Assembly: GCF_000420085.1 (NCBI RefSeq)
Contig: NZ_ATUG01000002.1
Location: 1,178,001 to 1,242,000 of the forward strand
Origin: Desulfospira joergensenii DSM 10085
GTDB taxonomy: Bacteria; Desulfobacterota; Desulfobacteria; Desulfobacterales; Desulfobacteraceae
Direction of reading: 5' to 3'
Length of the DNA stretch: 64,000 nt
Of this stretch, positions 29,458-38,344 are shown piece after piece. The notes under the pieces are model-generated. The model was not told where the DNA came from and made no database searches. It saw only the letters and a program-made list of their open reading frames with translations. The position numbers were made by a program, and so were the translations under genes. Within the stretch, counting starts at the first letter, position 1, and every line of letters starts with the position of its first letter.

Positions 29458-30091
29458 GTCAGATCTATTCTGTGGATTTTATGGCCAACAAGTAAATGTG
29501 CGGATCCGCATAACAATTATTACCCGACAGCTAACCGCATATCCTGAAAATTTGAATGATATCCAACCGATTAATATCCCGGAAGGATAAAATTCTGAAG
29601 GTCCTTAATTCGAGATAATCATTCATGGTCCGGAAAAGCAACCATAAAGTTTATTCATATCCGTTGAATAAATCTGTAAAGAATATGGATACCTGCGTGA
29701 TTCTTCTCCGGCAGGCGTTCTGATGATTTTTGTACGACTTCACAACAGATCTTCAGTTGGCTTTTAAGAAAAATATAAACGTAAAAACAATGGAATGGGG
29801 TTGACGGATTAATTGCACGAGCCAGGAGGATAAGTCAGGGGCGGGCAAGGGGATGGCGCGGCGTTGATGGCCAGGCTCGTCAGGATAGAAAGAGACGGCC
29901 ATCTCCGCTTCTCAAGCAGCCAGGACGGCTGCTTGGGATAAAGCAGAATCCCCTTGCCCCGCCTCTGCCGGGTAGTGTCTGGATCGTATTTTTTTTGAAC
30001 AAAAGAGGTTTCAAGGTTCAAGGCGGTTTTTATCGGTGATTTCCCGAAAAAGAAAGTGGAAAAGAATGGCTTTCACGCTTTTCCGCAGTGT
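29458..30091. other. Intergenic stretch at the right edge of the island
   Basis: No gene supported. It contains a nested inverted repeat at 29836-29966. GC content rises here, marking the end of the low-GC island. No tRNA or attachment site was found. Confidence 0.6.
29836..29966. repeat. Nested inverted repeat, possible dispersed-element copy
   Basis: Outer arms CAGGGGCGGGCAAGGGGAT (29836-29854) and ATCCCCTTGCCCCGCCTCTG (29948-29966) pair with few mismatches. Inside is a perfect 9-bp hairpin CAAGCAGCC/GGCTGCTTG (29913-29935). Confidence 0.75.
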
Positions 30092-31366
30092 CTACAGATT
30101 CCCGGACAACGCCAGAACATTCCGGTTAATGGCCACATTCAATTCCGGGTGAAAGATCTCATGGTGACGGGACTCAAAGGGGAGGAAGACCAGGGATATT
30201 TCGGCCGGTTCAACATCGGTCAGGGGAAGAACCTCAAGGATATCCTTCAGGGGGCGGAACAGGGAGGCCATGGTGATCCGGACGGTCTGGACCGCCTCGG
30301 ACGGGGGCAGGGTCACGGGCTGGTAGATGTTTTTGGGAAGGGTCTGTGAAAATGGGGGATCCGGCTGGGCTATGACCATCTGGGTGAGGAGGCGCAGGAA
30401 GATCTTGGGCTGGATCTTAAAGGCCGGGGACCAGAAGAAAAGGGGCTGGTTTTCCCATTCGGTGGTGATTGTTTTGGGAAGGTTTGCCTGGCGGGCCAGG
30501 TCGGCATAGGAGGACAAAATCATGGGGGAGATCCGGGCCCGGATCTTCCAGAAGGGGACCATGATGTCTCCTTCCTGGCCGGGCCGGGCAAAACGGGCCT
30601 TTATTCTGGACAATTGATTTCCCCGGGCCCGCCACAGGGAGTGGCAGTTCCGGCAGACCAGGGCCAGGGAGTCGGGCCGGCCTTCCAGATCCCAGCCGCA
30701 GCCGGGGCAGAGTCCCGGGATAAAATGGGTCTCGGCCCAGGGCCGGCATAGGTCCTGCTCCGAGGGGCGGAATTTTTGGGATTGGCCCAGGGGGCGGTTC
30801 AATACCCCGTCCATCAGTTCATTCTCCCGGGAATAAAAAGGGGAATAGATCAGGCTGAAGGTCTCCCCGATATCCTCCTTGAACACGGGGGCTTTGGCCC
30901 GGGAGCGGGGGGCCTTTTCCTTGAGGACCACCTCTGAAGGCAGGGGGCGGATAAAAGACCCCCGGGGTTCTCTGGAGATGAGTTTCAGGGTCAGGGCCTG
31001 GGACCTAAACCCCAGGGAAAAGGGGATTTCAGGGGGCATGTCTTCCAGGGCCAGGGCCGAGATATCCATGAACCTGGGCTTTACCCCGGTTTCATCCCAG
31101 GGATAGCGCACCCCTTTGAACCGCCAATAGGGCAGGTAGAAAAGATCGGCGTCCCGGGGAATATCCGGGGAGGGGGACAGATAATATCTGGGGAAGCCTT
31201 TCTGGGCGATGCAGGATCTGACCCGGCAGAATTCGCAGACAAAGAACCGGGTGTCCTCCCCCAGGGTGACCGGGGCCCCGCACTGGGGGCATTGATGCTC
31301 TACCGCGTAATTAATGCTTTTCCCCGCACTGGTTGCAGAACAGGGAGTCGGGTAGATTCTCGGCAC
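30092..31366 (-). CDS. Zinc-ribbon protein, partner of SPFH protein
   Basis: Up to 424 residues. Two zinc ribbons are visible: CPQCG...CEFC near residue 31 and CPGCG...CRNC near 215. Between and after them are aromatic-rich stretches (YLPYWRFKGV, MVPFWKIRA) resembling repeated membrane-adjacent modules. I do not know a biochemical function. It overlaps the end of the SPFH gene by 56 bases if ATG 31366 is used; no other usual start codon lies between there and the first ribbon, so the start is uncertain. The tight coupling argues for a complex with the SPFH protein. Confidence 0.7.
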   Translation of the reverse strand: MPRIYPTPCSATSAGKSINYAVEHQCPQCGAPVTLGEDTRFFVCEFCRVRSCIAQKGFPRYYLSPSPDIPRDADLFYLPYWRFKGVRYPWDETGVKPRFMDISALALEDMPPEIPFSLGFRSQALTLKLISREPRGSFIRPLPSEVVLKEKAPRSRAKAPVFKEDIGETFSLIYSPFYSRENELMDGVLNRPLGQSQKFRPSEQDLCRPWAETHFIPGLCPGCGWDLEGRPDSLALVCRNCHSLWRARGNQLSRIKARFARPGQEGDIMVPFWKIRARISPMILSSYADLARQANLPKTITTEWENQPLFFWSPAFKIQPKIFLRLLTQMVIAQPDPPFSQTLPKNIYQPVTLPPSEAVQTVRITMASLFRPLKDILEVLPLTDVEPAEISLVFLPFESRHHEIFHPELNVAINRNVLALSGNL

Positions 31367-32444
31367 CGCATTTTGAGCAGAATCGGGTCTTCGGCTTTTC
31401 CTCTACCGGCTTGCCGCATCTGGGGCAGAACCGGGTGGCCGGGGTGATATTTTTTCCGCAGCTCTGGCAGCGCTCAAAGACGACCTGCTGGTGGCCGCAC
31501 TGGGGGCAGAATTTTGCGTCCGGCGGGATCGAATTTTTACATTCCGGGCAGGAGGCGGTCGTCTGGGGAGCCTGCTGGGCCTGGGGATTCATCTGCTGGG
31601 CAAAGATCCCGGGGAGCATCATGCCCATGCCCATTCCCATGCCGGCCTGGGCCCCGTTCCCGGCAATGCCGTCGGGATTCTCCGCGATTTTTTCCATGGC
31701 CATGGCCGTCTTCATCTGCATGAGTTTGTTCATATCGTCGAACAGGCCCATTCGGCTCTTGTCGTCAATGGCCTTCTGCACCTCCGGGGGCGGGGTGATG
31801 GCATTGATGTAGAGCTGGGTCAGGCTTAGGCCGAACCGGGAGAAATCCTCCTGGATCTTCTGGGTCAGCCCCTCGGCCAGTTCATCGTATTGGGAGGGCA
31901 GGTCAAAGATGGTGGAGATCTTTTCCCCGATAAAGTCGTTGAACCGGGAAACCACCACCCGGTTCAGGTATTCCCCCACCTCTTCGGTGGTATAGATCCC
32001 CTGGGTTCCGGCCAGGCGGTTGATGAACAGGACCGGCTGGACGATCCTCATGTTAAAGATGCCGAAAGCCCGAAGTCTGACCAGGCCCAGTTCGCTGTCC
32101 TTGAAGGCCACGGGATCCCGGGTTCCCCAGGTCATATTGGTAAAGGTCTTGAGATTGGTGAAATAGACCTCGGCCCGCAAGGGGCTTTTCAGGGCCCAGG
32201 GCAGGCTGGCGATCTTGGTCAGGACGGGAATATTGCCGGTCTTCAGGGTATGGCGGCCCGGGCCAAAGGCCCCCACGGCCTTGCCCTTGTAAAAGAATAC
32301 TGCGGCCTGGCTTTCCCGGACAATGAGCTGGGCCCCGAACTTGATCTCACCTGAGCCCTTTTCCGGGAGGCGGTGGATCAGTTCCTGCCCGGTTTCATCA
32401 AACCATTCCAGGAGTTCAAGAAAAATCAGATTGTCAGTTCCCAT
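31311..32444 (-). CDS. SPFH-domain protein with triple zinc ribbon (YdjI-like)
   Basis: A 377-residue protein. Residues about 35-230 form an SPFH/band-7 domain (ESQAAVFFYKGKAVGAFGPG, IYTTEEVGEYLNRVVVSRF, LTQLYINAITPPPEVQKAI). A Met/Gly/Gln-rich linker leads to three C-terminal zinc ribbons with paired CxxC motifs (CPECK/CPQCG, CQSCG/CPRCG, CSKCG/CNQCG). The arrangement resembles B. subtilis YdjI-type membrane-stress scaffolds. It is the first gene of a pair with the zinc-ribbon protein, driven by the promoter at 32487. AAAGGAG precedes the ATG. Confidence 0.85.
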   Translation of the reverse strand: MGTDNLIFLELLEWFDETGQELIHRLPEKGSGEIKFGAQLIVRESQAAVFFYKGKAVGAFGPGRHTLKTGNIPVLTKIASLPWALKSPLRAEVYFTNLKTFTNMTWGTRDPVAFKDSELGLVRLRAFGIFNMRIVQPVLFINRLAGTQGIYTTEEVGEYLNRVVVSRFNDFIGEKISTIFDLPSQYDELAEGLTQKIQEDFSRFGLSLTQLYINAITPPPEVQKAIDDKSRMGLFDDMNKLMQMKTAMAMEKIAENPDGIAGNGAQAGMGMGMGMMLPGIFAQQMNPQAQQAPQTTASCPECKNSIPPDAKFCPQCGHQQVVFERCQSCGKNITPATRFCPRCGKPVEEKPKTRFCSKCGAENLPDSLFCNQCGEKH

Positions 32445-32486
32445 GGGCGGCTCCTTTGAATTTCGGGGATTATAATGAATTTTTTT

Positions 32487-32515
32487 ATTCTATAGATCCC
32501 GGATGCCCGTGTCAA
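32487..32515 (-). promoter_or_regulatory. Sigma-70 promoter of the SPFH gene
   Basis: Minus-strand TTGACA (32515-32510) and TAGAAT (32492-32487) with a 17-base spacer, about 43 bases before the start codon. A second, diverged copy of this promoter lies at 38412-38440. Confidence 0.75.
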
Positions 32516-32619
32516 ATCCAAAACCGGTTGATGTCCCGGAACAGTAAGGGGTTGCAGTGGGGCCATTCCCTTTCCGGGTCCGGAACGGGTGTTCTCCTGA
32601 AAAGGATAAGAACAGGGGA

Positions 32620-33849
32620 TCAGGATTCCGGGTCCGGATGGGGGAGGGGCTCCCAGGGCCGAAGGTTGGTGGCCGGTCCTTTATCCAGGTCCTGTTTCAG
32701 GGTAATGGAAAAAGAGGTTCCTTTTCCGGCTTTAGAATCCACGTAAAGACTGCCCCCGTGCTCCTTGATAATTCCGTATACCACGGCCAGTCCGAGGCCC
32801 ACACCCTTGCCCTTTTTTTTGGTGGTGAAAAAGGGCTCGAAAATTTTGGGAATGGCCTCTTCCGGGATTCCGGTCCCGGTGTCCTCCACCACCAGGGCCA
32901 CGGCCCTTTCCTTTCTCCTGGCAAAGGTTTTAAGGGTCAGGATCCGTTTTTCGCTTTTGGACATGCTTTCCACGGCATTGGAGATCAGATTCATGCAGAC
33001 CTGCTTGATCTGGTCTCCGGAACCTGAAACCAGGGGCAGGTTGTGTTCCAGGTCTTCCATGATCCTGATCCGGTGGATCTTCAGCAGGTTGGAATTGAGG
33101 ATCAGCACCTGGTCAATGAGGTCGTTGAGATCGAATTTCACCACCTCGATCTTGGACTGGCGGGAAAATACCAGGAGGTTGCTTACGATTCTGGAGATCC
33201 GCCGGGTCTCGGTTTCCATGAGATCCAGGTATTGGCGGAACAGATCCAGTTCCTTTTCATCCACCTGGTCCTCCCGTAAAATCCTTTTGCTGAGCACGGC
33301 CAGATTGAGGATTCCGGCCACGGGATTGTTGATCTCATGGACCACGGATGAGGCCAGCTTCCCCAGGGAGGCCATCTTGTCCTGATGGAGCATCTTTTCA
33401 TGGGTCTCCTTGAGCTGACGGGTCCTTTCCTCCACCATTTTCAGCAGCCTGGACTGGACATCTTTTTCATCGGCCATCCGCTTGGTAATATCCCGGCTGA
33501 TCTCAATGAACTTGGAAATCTTTCCCTTTTTCTCCCAGATGGGGAAAATGGTCAGTTCCGTATATCTCGGCCGGCCGTCGGACCCCAGCCGGGTCAGTTC
33601 GACCTGGCAGTGACGCCGGGTTTTGATCACCTTTTCCAGGGGGCATTTTTCATGGCAGTTGCTGCTTTTTCGGGTCACCTCCTGGAACACATCGTAGCAT
33701 TTCCGGCCGATCACCTCTTTTCTGTCAAAACTCATATGTTTTAAAAAGGCGTCATTGACCACCTGGATCTCCCGATCCGGGGATATGATAAGGATAAAAT
33801 CCCGGATACCATTTAAAATGGTATCCATTTCCACTTTGGGTACGGTCAC
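32620..33849 (-). CDS. PAS-domain sensor histidine kinase
   Basis: Cytoplasmic two-component kinase of 409 residues with no membrane segment. A PAS domain spans about 8-130 and carries a cysteine-containing loop (SSNCHEKCPLEKV) that could bind metal or sense redox. HisKA follows with the phospho-acceptor in SSVVHEINNPVAG near 173, then HATPase_c with the N box NLISNAVESM and DTGTGIPEEAIPKIFEPFFT. It starts at GTG with AAAGGTG upstream. Its likely partner is the response regulator at 36801, since these are the only kinase and regulator flanking the GcvH-like pair; this is inferred from position. Confidence 0.92.
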   Translation of the reverse strand: MTVPKVEMDTILNGIRDFILIISPDREIQVVNDAFLKHMSFDRKEVIGRKCYDVFQEVTRKSSNCHEKCPLEKVIKTRRHCQVELTRLGSDGRPRYTELTIFPIWEKKGKISKFIEISRDITKRMADEKDVQSRLLKMVEERTRQLKETHEKMLHQDKMASLGKLASSVVHEINNPVAGILNLAVLSKRILREDQVDEKELDLFRQYLDLMETETRRISRIVSNLLVFSRQSKIEVVKFDLNDLIDQVLILNSNLLKIHRIRIMEDLEHNLPLVSGSGDQIKQVCMNLISNAVESMSKSEKRILTLKTFARRKERAVALVVEDTGTGIPEEAIPKIFEPFFTTKKKGKGVGLGLAVVYGIIKEHGGSLYVDSKAGKGTSFSITLKQDLDKGPATNLRPWEPLPHPDPES

Positions 33850-33942
33850 GGCATCACCTTTGGCAGGTTCGGGCTGGGAAAGGAAGCTTCTATTTTTACG
33901 TTACCACAGATCCCGGTCCGGTGTCTAAGAAAACCTGGTGGC

Positions 33943-34060
33943 CCTGGTCCACCATACAGAACCATCTTCTTCGTTGCTCTGACTCGCTCCTCTCTGCGGA
34001 GCATGACCGATACACCTCATTCCTCGGCGCCTTGAACCTGGCGCCTTGCGGGTGGCCAGG
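33943..34060. repeat. Palindromic element, dispersed-element copy 3
   Basis: Arms CCTGGTCCACC (33943-33953) and GGTGGCCAGG (34051-34060) pair. On the minus strand it contains CAAGGCGCC and GCAACGAAGAAGATGG like the elements at 5795 and 47071, plus an internal GCTCC/GGAGC hairpin. Confidence 0.55.
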
Positions 34061-34347
34061 GAGGGAAAACAAAAACTCTTAAATTTCGAAGCCCTGTAAA
34101 AGTTGACAAAGGATTTGGGATGGGGAAATTCCAGACGGGGTGTGGGAAAATACCACATTGGGGCTGTTTCCGGCGATGCCGGGGCTTTTCTCCGTTTCCA
34201 GCCGGAAGGGTTCCTATCAGGCTGTTGAAAAAAACCACAGTCCGGGCAGGAGCCCTGGAATCCCGCCTTCCCCTTTGACCGGGGAAAAAGGGCAGGATTC
34301 CCGTCAGCAAAGGCGTCCAGGACCTTTCCGGCGAATAAAGATATGGG

Positions 34348-34363
34348 TGGTATCTTTTTTGCT
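34348..34363 (+). promoter_or_regulatory. Sigma-54 promoter of the GcvH-like pair
   Basis: TGGTATCTTTTTTGCT: GG at 34349-34350 and GC at 34361-34362 are exactly 10 bases apart, matching the -24/-12 consensus with TTGC intact. It lies 53 bases before the start of the first GcvH-like gene. The sigma-54 response regulator at 36801 is the obvious candidate activator. Confidence 0.7.
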
Positions 34364-34415
34364 CTTTATCAAATGCAGGACCATTCGATTCAACCAAGTC
34401 CATAAGGAGGCGATC

Positions 34416-35294
34416 ATGGAAACCCGCACCACAGCTAACCGGACCAAGGCAAAGACTCCCTGTATCTGGATGGGGGCAGGGGTGGTAAAAAAGAAAACCT
34501 GCAATCATTTCAATGACTGTCATACCTGTAGATTTGATGCAGGCATGAAAAAGGGCGCGGCCACAGGCAGGCATATGACCTGGCAGGAGGCCATGCGCAG
34601 GCTGGATTCAAAAGAAAGAACCTGCCGCCATGCCCTCACCGGCAGAACCGGCCCCAGGATCTGTCCCATGAATTACAATTGCAAAAGGTGTGATTTTGAT
34701 CAGCTCTTTGAAGACACCCTTTGCCCTGCCGCGGCTACAGAGAATCTTCATACCAGGGAGGTCAAGGGGTTCAACCTGCCTTCAGACCATTACTTCCACA
34801 CCGGACATGCCTGGGCCCGCATCGAGCAGGGGGGCTTTATCCGGGTGGGCATGGATGATTTTTCCCTGAAGGTTCTGGGCAGTCCCGACCACCTGGAACT
34901 GCCCCTCATGGGACAGGAACTCAACCAGGGCCGGTCCGGCTGGGGAATGAGACGAAGGGATAAGGAGGCCGACGTCCTCTCCCCCATCAACGGAGTCATC
35001 ACCCGGGTCAATCCCCATCCCATGAAATCCCCGGAGCAGATGGGGGAGGCCCCCTATTCCCAGGGGTGGCTGTTCACGGTCCATCACCCGGATCCCAAGG
35101 CAGCGGTAAAACCCCTGATGGACGATGAAAAAAGTCCTGCCTGGCTGGGGAATGAGGTCAGCGGTTTGGAAGAGATGATCCAGGATGTGGCAGGACCTTT
35201 AAGCGCAGACGGCGGTACCCTGATTCCGGATGTCTACGGCAGTCTGCCCGGTCTCGGCTGGGAAGCCCTGGTCAGCCGGTTCCTGGGTACCTAG
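34416..35294 (+). CDS. Cysteine-rich GcvH-like protein A
   Basis: A 292-residue protein. The N-terminal ~110 residues hold two copies of C-x12-C-x5-C-x2-C-x-FD (beginning CIWMGAGVV and CRHALTGRT), probably metal-binding. A glycine-cleavage-H-like lipoyl fold follows (YFHTGHAWARIEQGGFIRVG, then DVLSPINGVITRVNPHP). At the lipoyl-lysine position the sequence reads RRRDKEAD, with the lysine displaced by one, so lipoylation is doubtful. The end reads PDVYGSLPGLGWEALV. The start follows AAGGAGG and a sigma-54 promoter. It is co-transcribed with paralogue B nine bases downstream. It is not the glycine-cleavage enzyme component; no gcvP or gcvT is nearby. Function unknown. Confidence 0.8.
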   Translation: METRTTANRTKAKTPCIWMGAGVVKKKTCNHFNDCHTCRFDAGMKKGAATGRHMTWQEAMRRLDSKERTCRHALTGRTGPRICPMNYNCKRCDFDQLFEDTLCPAAATENLHTREVKGFNLPSDHYFHTGHAWARIEQGGFIRVGMDDFSLKVLGSPDHLELPLMGQELNQGRSGWGMRRRDKEADVLSPINGVITRVNPHPMKSPEQMGEAPYSQGWLFTVHHPDPKAAVKPLMDDEKSPAWLGNEVSGLEEMIQDVAGPLSADGGTLIPDVYGSLPGLGWEALVSRFLGT

Positions 35295-35303
35295 GAGGAT
35301 CCC

Positions 35304-36221
35304 ATGGAACTTCACAATTCAAAGCCCTCTTTTGCCTGTCTCTGGATGCAGGCCGGGGTGGTGGCCAATAAACCCTGTTTTAAGGATTTCCATTGTATCG
35401 ACTGCCGGTTCAACCAGGCCATGACCCGGGTCTGCCGGGAAAATCAGGAAGCCCGGGAAAAGCATCTGCCTGGGAAGAGAAAGGCTTCCCGGTTTGTATT
35501 CTGGCAGGACAGGCTCAGGCAGATGCCCCTGTCTCGCCGGCCCTGCATCCACCATATGAAGGGGCGGATCGATTTTAAGGCCTGTCCCCGATCCTACCAT
35601 TGCATTGACTGCGAGTTTGATCAGTTTTTCCAGGACCGGTTCAAGGTTTTTGCCCGAGTGGAAGAGGTGGGATTCAAAAAGGTCAATGGGTTTGAACTGC
35701 CGTCGGGCTATTATCTCTCCCCCGGCCATACATGGATCAAGCTGGAGGGGGGAGGTGTGGTGAGTCTGGGAATTGACGATTTCGCAGCCAGACTTCTGGG
35801 AACCTTTGACTCCCTTTCCGCCCCCCTGATGGGAAAGACGCTTTCCCGGGGAAAGGCGGCCTTTACCCTGGGCAGGGATCGCCATCGCGTCACCTTTGAC
35901 TCCCCGGTTTCCGGGGTGGTGACCGAGGTCAATCCCCAGGTCCTGAAAAATCCCTCGGCCATTGCCGGGTCCCCCTATATCGAGGGTTGGATCCTCACCC
36001 TTTTCTGCCCGGATTTAAAAAAGGATCTCAAAAGCATGATGTTCATGGACACGGCCAAAAAGTTCATGGCGGACGTTGCCGGGACCCTTCACCATTTTAT
36101 GGAAGAACGGACAGGGCTCAAGGCGGCAGACGGGGGGGAGCTGGTCCCGGACATCTTCGGCAGTCTGCCGGATGTCACCTGGGAGGAGCTGATTGCCTTG
36201 TTTTTGTCGTCCAGAGAGTGA
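35304..36221 (+). CDS. Cysteine-rich GcvH-like protein B
   Basis: Paralogue of protein A, 305 residues, same design: two C-x12-C-x5-C-x2-C modules (beginning CLWMQAGVV and CIHHMKGRI), then a GcvH-like domain (YLSPGHTWIKLEGGGVVSLG, DSPVSGVVTEVNPQV) and the shared C-terminal PDIFGSLPDVTWEELIALFL. The lipoyl-lysine position is arginine (GRDRHRVTF), so it cannot be lipoylated there. The cysteine spacing is identical in both modules of both proteins, which argues for a conserved metal or persulfide site. It follows AGGAGG and converges with the archaemetzincin gene. Confidence 0.8.
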   Translation: MELHNSKPSFACLWMQAGVVANKPCFKDFHCIDCRFNQAMTRVCRENQEAREKHLPGKRKASRFVFWQDRLRQMPLSRRPCIHHMKGRIDFKACPRSYHCIDCEFDQFFQDRFKVFARVEEVGFKKVNGFELPSGYYLSPGHTWIKLEGGGVVSLGIDDFAARLLGTFDSLSAPLMGKTLSRGKAAFTLGRDRHRVTFDSPVSGVVTEVNPQVLKNPSAIAGSPYIEGWILTLFCPDLKKDLKSMMFMDTAKKFMADVAGTLHHFMEERTGLKAADGGELVPDIFGSLPDVTWEELIALFLSSRE

Positions 36222-36233
36222 TGGCGGCCCCAG

Positions 36234-36797
36234 CTAGGTTAATCCGTCCGGATCCTGTCCCAGGGCCTGGATTTCGTCCTCCATCAGGATCCGGCAGTAC
36301 CGGCAGAATTTCTCGGATTTATTATCCACATCCTCCAGTTTCCGGCAATAGTGCATGATGCAGCGGGCATCCTCGCAATGGCGCAGGTTAAAGCAATGGC
36401 CCAGTTCATGGATGGCCTCCTTGAGTATCCTGCCGGCTCCGGCATCCCTGCCCCCCATGTCCGGCCCGGATATCAGCCGGGAAATGGAGACAATGCATGC
36501 CCGGCCCCCGAGCTGGGCCTCTCCGTATACATGGGTGAGGATGGGAATGAACAGGTCCTCCCGGGTGATGCCCAGGATTTTGAGGCCGTCATCCGGGCAT
36601 CTTTGTGCCAGGACCTTTAATACCTCTGTGGAATGGAACTGGTTCCTTTCAGGGTCATGGGCAAATCCAAGGTCCTCCATCAGAGGAACCACCCGGGTGG
36701 GGAATCCGAATACATCCGGGAGACCGGCCGCCAGGGTCTGGTTCACCCAGGGAAAGATATCTCCGATGGGGGAGAGAATCAGGGCAGGAGCGGTCAT
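36234..36797 (-). CDS. Archaemetzincin-family zinc protease
   Basis: A 187-residue metalloprotease carrying the complete archaemetzincin signature in one stretch: the zinc-binding HELGHCFNLRH, then CEDARCIMHY and the final CRYC that bind a second zinc. The N-terminus (ILSPIGDIFPWVNQTL) is also typical. Substrates of bacterial archaemetzincins are unknown. It starts three bases after the stop of the response regulator gene, so the two form an operon, which suggests regulated proteolysis linked to this signalling pathway. No signal peptide, so cytoplasmic. Confidence 0.9.
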   Translation of the reverse strand: MTAPALILSPIGDIFPWVNQTLAAGLPDVFGFPTRVVPLMEDLGFAHDPERNQFHSTEVLKVLAQRCPDDGLKILGITREDLFIPILTHVYGEAQLGGRACIVSISRLISGPDMGGRDAGAGRILKEAIHELGHCFNLRHCEDARCIMHYCRKLEDVDNKSEKFCRYCRILMEDEIQALGQDPDGLT

Positions 36798-36800
36798 GGA

Positions 36801-38153
36801 TCAGGTCCTGTCCGGCTGGGCCAGGCCGTAACGCTTGATCTTATTGTACAGGGTTGACCGGTCAATCCCAAGGATCAGGGCGGCCTTGGAGATATTCCAG
36901 CCGGTCCGGTCCAGGGTGGCGGCAATGTGATTCTTTTCCACGTCCGAGAGGGAGAAATACCGCTTCTTGAGTTCGTCCTCCAGGGAGGGACCGATGGGAA
37001 GGTCATAGGGGGTGATGGTCCGGGTTTTACAGACCACCACGGCCCGCTCAACGGCATTGGAGAGCTCCCTGACATTCCCCGGCCATTCATGGAGCATGAG
37101 TTCGTCCATGGCATCCCTGGAAATCCGCTCCACCCCCTGGTTTATCTCCTGGGTGAATTTTTTGAGGAAATGGGCGGCCAGCAGCGGGATGTCTTCTTTC
37201 CGGTCCCTCAGAGGAGGTATGTCCAGGGTGATGACGTTGAGGCGGTAATAGAGATCTTCCCGGAAGGTCCGGTCCCGGACGGCCCGGGCCAGGTCCGCAT
37301 GGGTGGCCGCGATCACCCTGAAATCCGCGGAAATGGGCTGGGTGCCGCCCACCTTGTAGAAAATTTTATCCTCAAGGACCTGGAGAAGGTCGATCTGCAT
37401 GCGCATGGAAATCTCACCGATTTCATCCAGGAAAAGGGTGCCGCCGCGGGCAAGCTCCAGCCGTCCCTTCCGGGTTTCCCTGGCATCGGTAAAGGCCCCT
37501 TTTCTGTGGCCGAACAATTCGCTTTCCATGATATGGGGGGGGATGGAGCCGCAGTTGACGGCCACAAAGGGACCGTCCTTGAGCCTGGAATTGGAATGGA
37601 TGGCCTTGGCGGCAAGGCCCTTGCCCGATCCTGTTTCCCCGGTGATGAGGACCGTGGCCCTGGAATCCCCGATATCCCGGATCAGGGTGAAAACCTCCTG
37701 CATGGGCCGGGACTGGCCGATCATGCTTTCAAACCGGGACTGTTCTTCAAAGGTGTCCCTTAAATAGGCATTTTCCTTTTTCCTGGCCCGGTGGTCCACA
37801 AGTTTCTTGATGAGCACCCCGAGTTCATCCGGGTCAAAGGGCTTGAGAAGATAGTCATAGGCATGGGATTTCATGGCCTGGACCGCCGAGGGCACTGAAC
37901 CAAAGGCCGTGATCATGATCACATCAATATCGGGATATTCCTCTTTGACGTGGGCCAGCACTTCCATGCCCGACATCCCGTCCATCTTGATATCCAGAAG
38001 GATGATATCAAAACTGCCTGTTTTAAGGGCCTGGACAGCCTCCTCCCCGCTTTCAAGGGTTTTTACGTCATATCCGTCCCGCTGAAGCCATCCGGCAAGG
38101 GATTCCCGGATCACCAGCTCGTCGTCCACCACCAGAATCCTCGGGGGTTCCAT
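36801..38153 (-). CDS. NtrC-type sigma-54 response regulator
   Basis: A 450-residue regulator: receiver domain with phospho-acceptor Asp in IILLDIKMDGMSG near 53, AAA+ domain with GETGSGKG Walker A, DEIGEI, and a Fis helix-turn-helix (GWNISKAALILGIDRSTLY). The sigma-54 contact loop reads GAFTDA rather than GAFTGA. The start is ATG 38153 behind GAGGAGGG; the longer frame to 38270 lacks a ribosome site. It probably activates the sigma-54 promoter at 34348 in response to the kinase at 32620 (inference from position). It shares a transcript with the archaemetzincin. Confidence 0.93.
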   Translation of the reverse strand: MEPPRILVVDDELVIRESLAGWLQRDGYDVKTLESGEEAVQALKTGSFDIILLDIKMDGMSGMEVLAHVKEEYPDIDVIMITAFGSVPSAVQAMKSHAYDYLLKPFDPDELGVLIKKLVDHRARKKENAYLRDTFEEQSRFESMIGQSRPMQEVFTLIRDIGDSRATVLITGETGSGKGLAAKAIHSNSRLKDGPFVAVNCGSIPPHIMESELFGHRKGAFTDARETRKGRLELARGGTLFLDEIGEISMRMQIDLLQVLEDKIFYKVGGTQPISADFRVIAATHADLARAVRDRTFREDLYYRLNVITLDIPPLRDRKEDIPLLAAHFLKKFTQEINQGVERISRDAMDELMLHEWPGNVRELSNAVERAVVVCKTRTITPYDLPIGPSLEDELKKRYFSLSDVEKNHIAATLDRTGWNISKAALILGIDRSTLYNKIKRYGLAQPDRT

Positions 38154-38344
38154 ATCGCCCTCCTCATGGTCTAAGCGGTTGAGGCCCGACGGATTTTCAC
38201 CCGCCTTTCCCGGCGGTTGCGCCGCCTCGGGGTCTGGTCCGCCCCGGGAACCAGGGCCGGGGCAGGGCATTTTTCAATCCTTGGGGTCAATGTCCGGAAT
38301 CTTTCCTTCCGGTCTTTTTCAAATTCCTCAATGGACAGGGGGGA

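Larger units (their letters stand above)
33850..34415. other. Intergenic stretch between kinase and GcvH-like genes
   Basis: No gene supported; the frame reaching upstream of 34416 has no ribosome site. It contains a palindromic element (33943-34060) and a sigma-54 promoter (34348). Confidence 0.65.

Noticed and set aside
29809-30021. 70-codon frame on the minus strand
   Set aside because: It is produced by a nested inverted repeat; composition and lack of ribosome site argue against a gene.
34416-36221. Glycine cleavage system H proteins
   Set aside because: The lipoyl lysine is missing or displaced, long cysteine-rich N-termini are present and no gcvT or gcvP gene is nearby.
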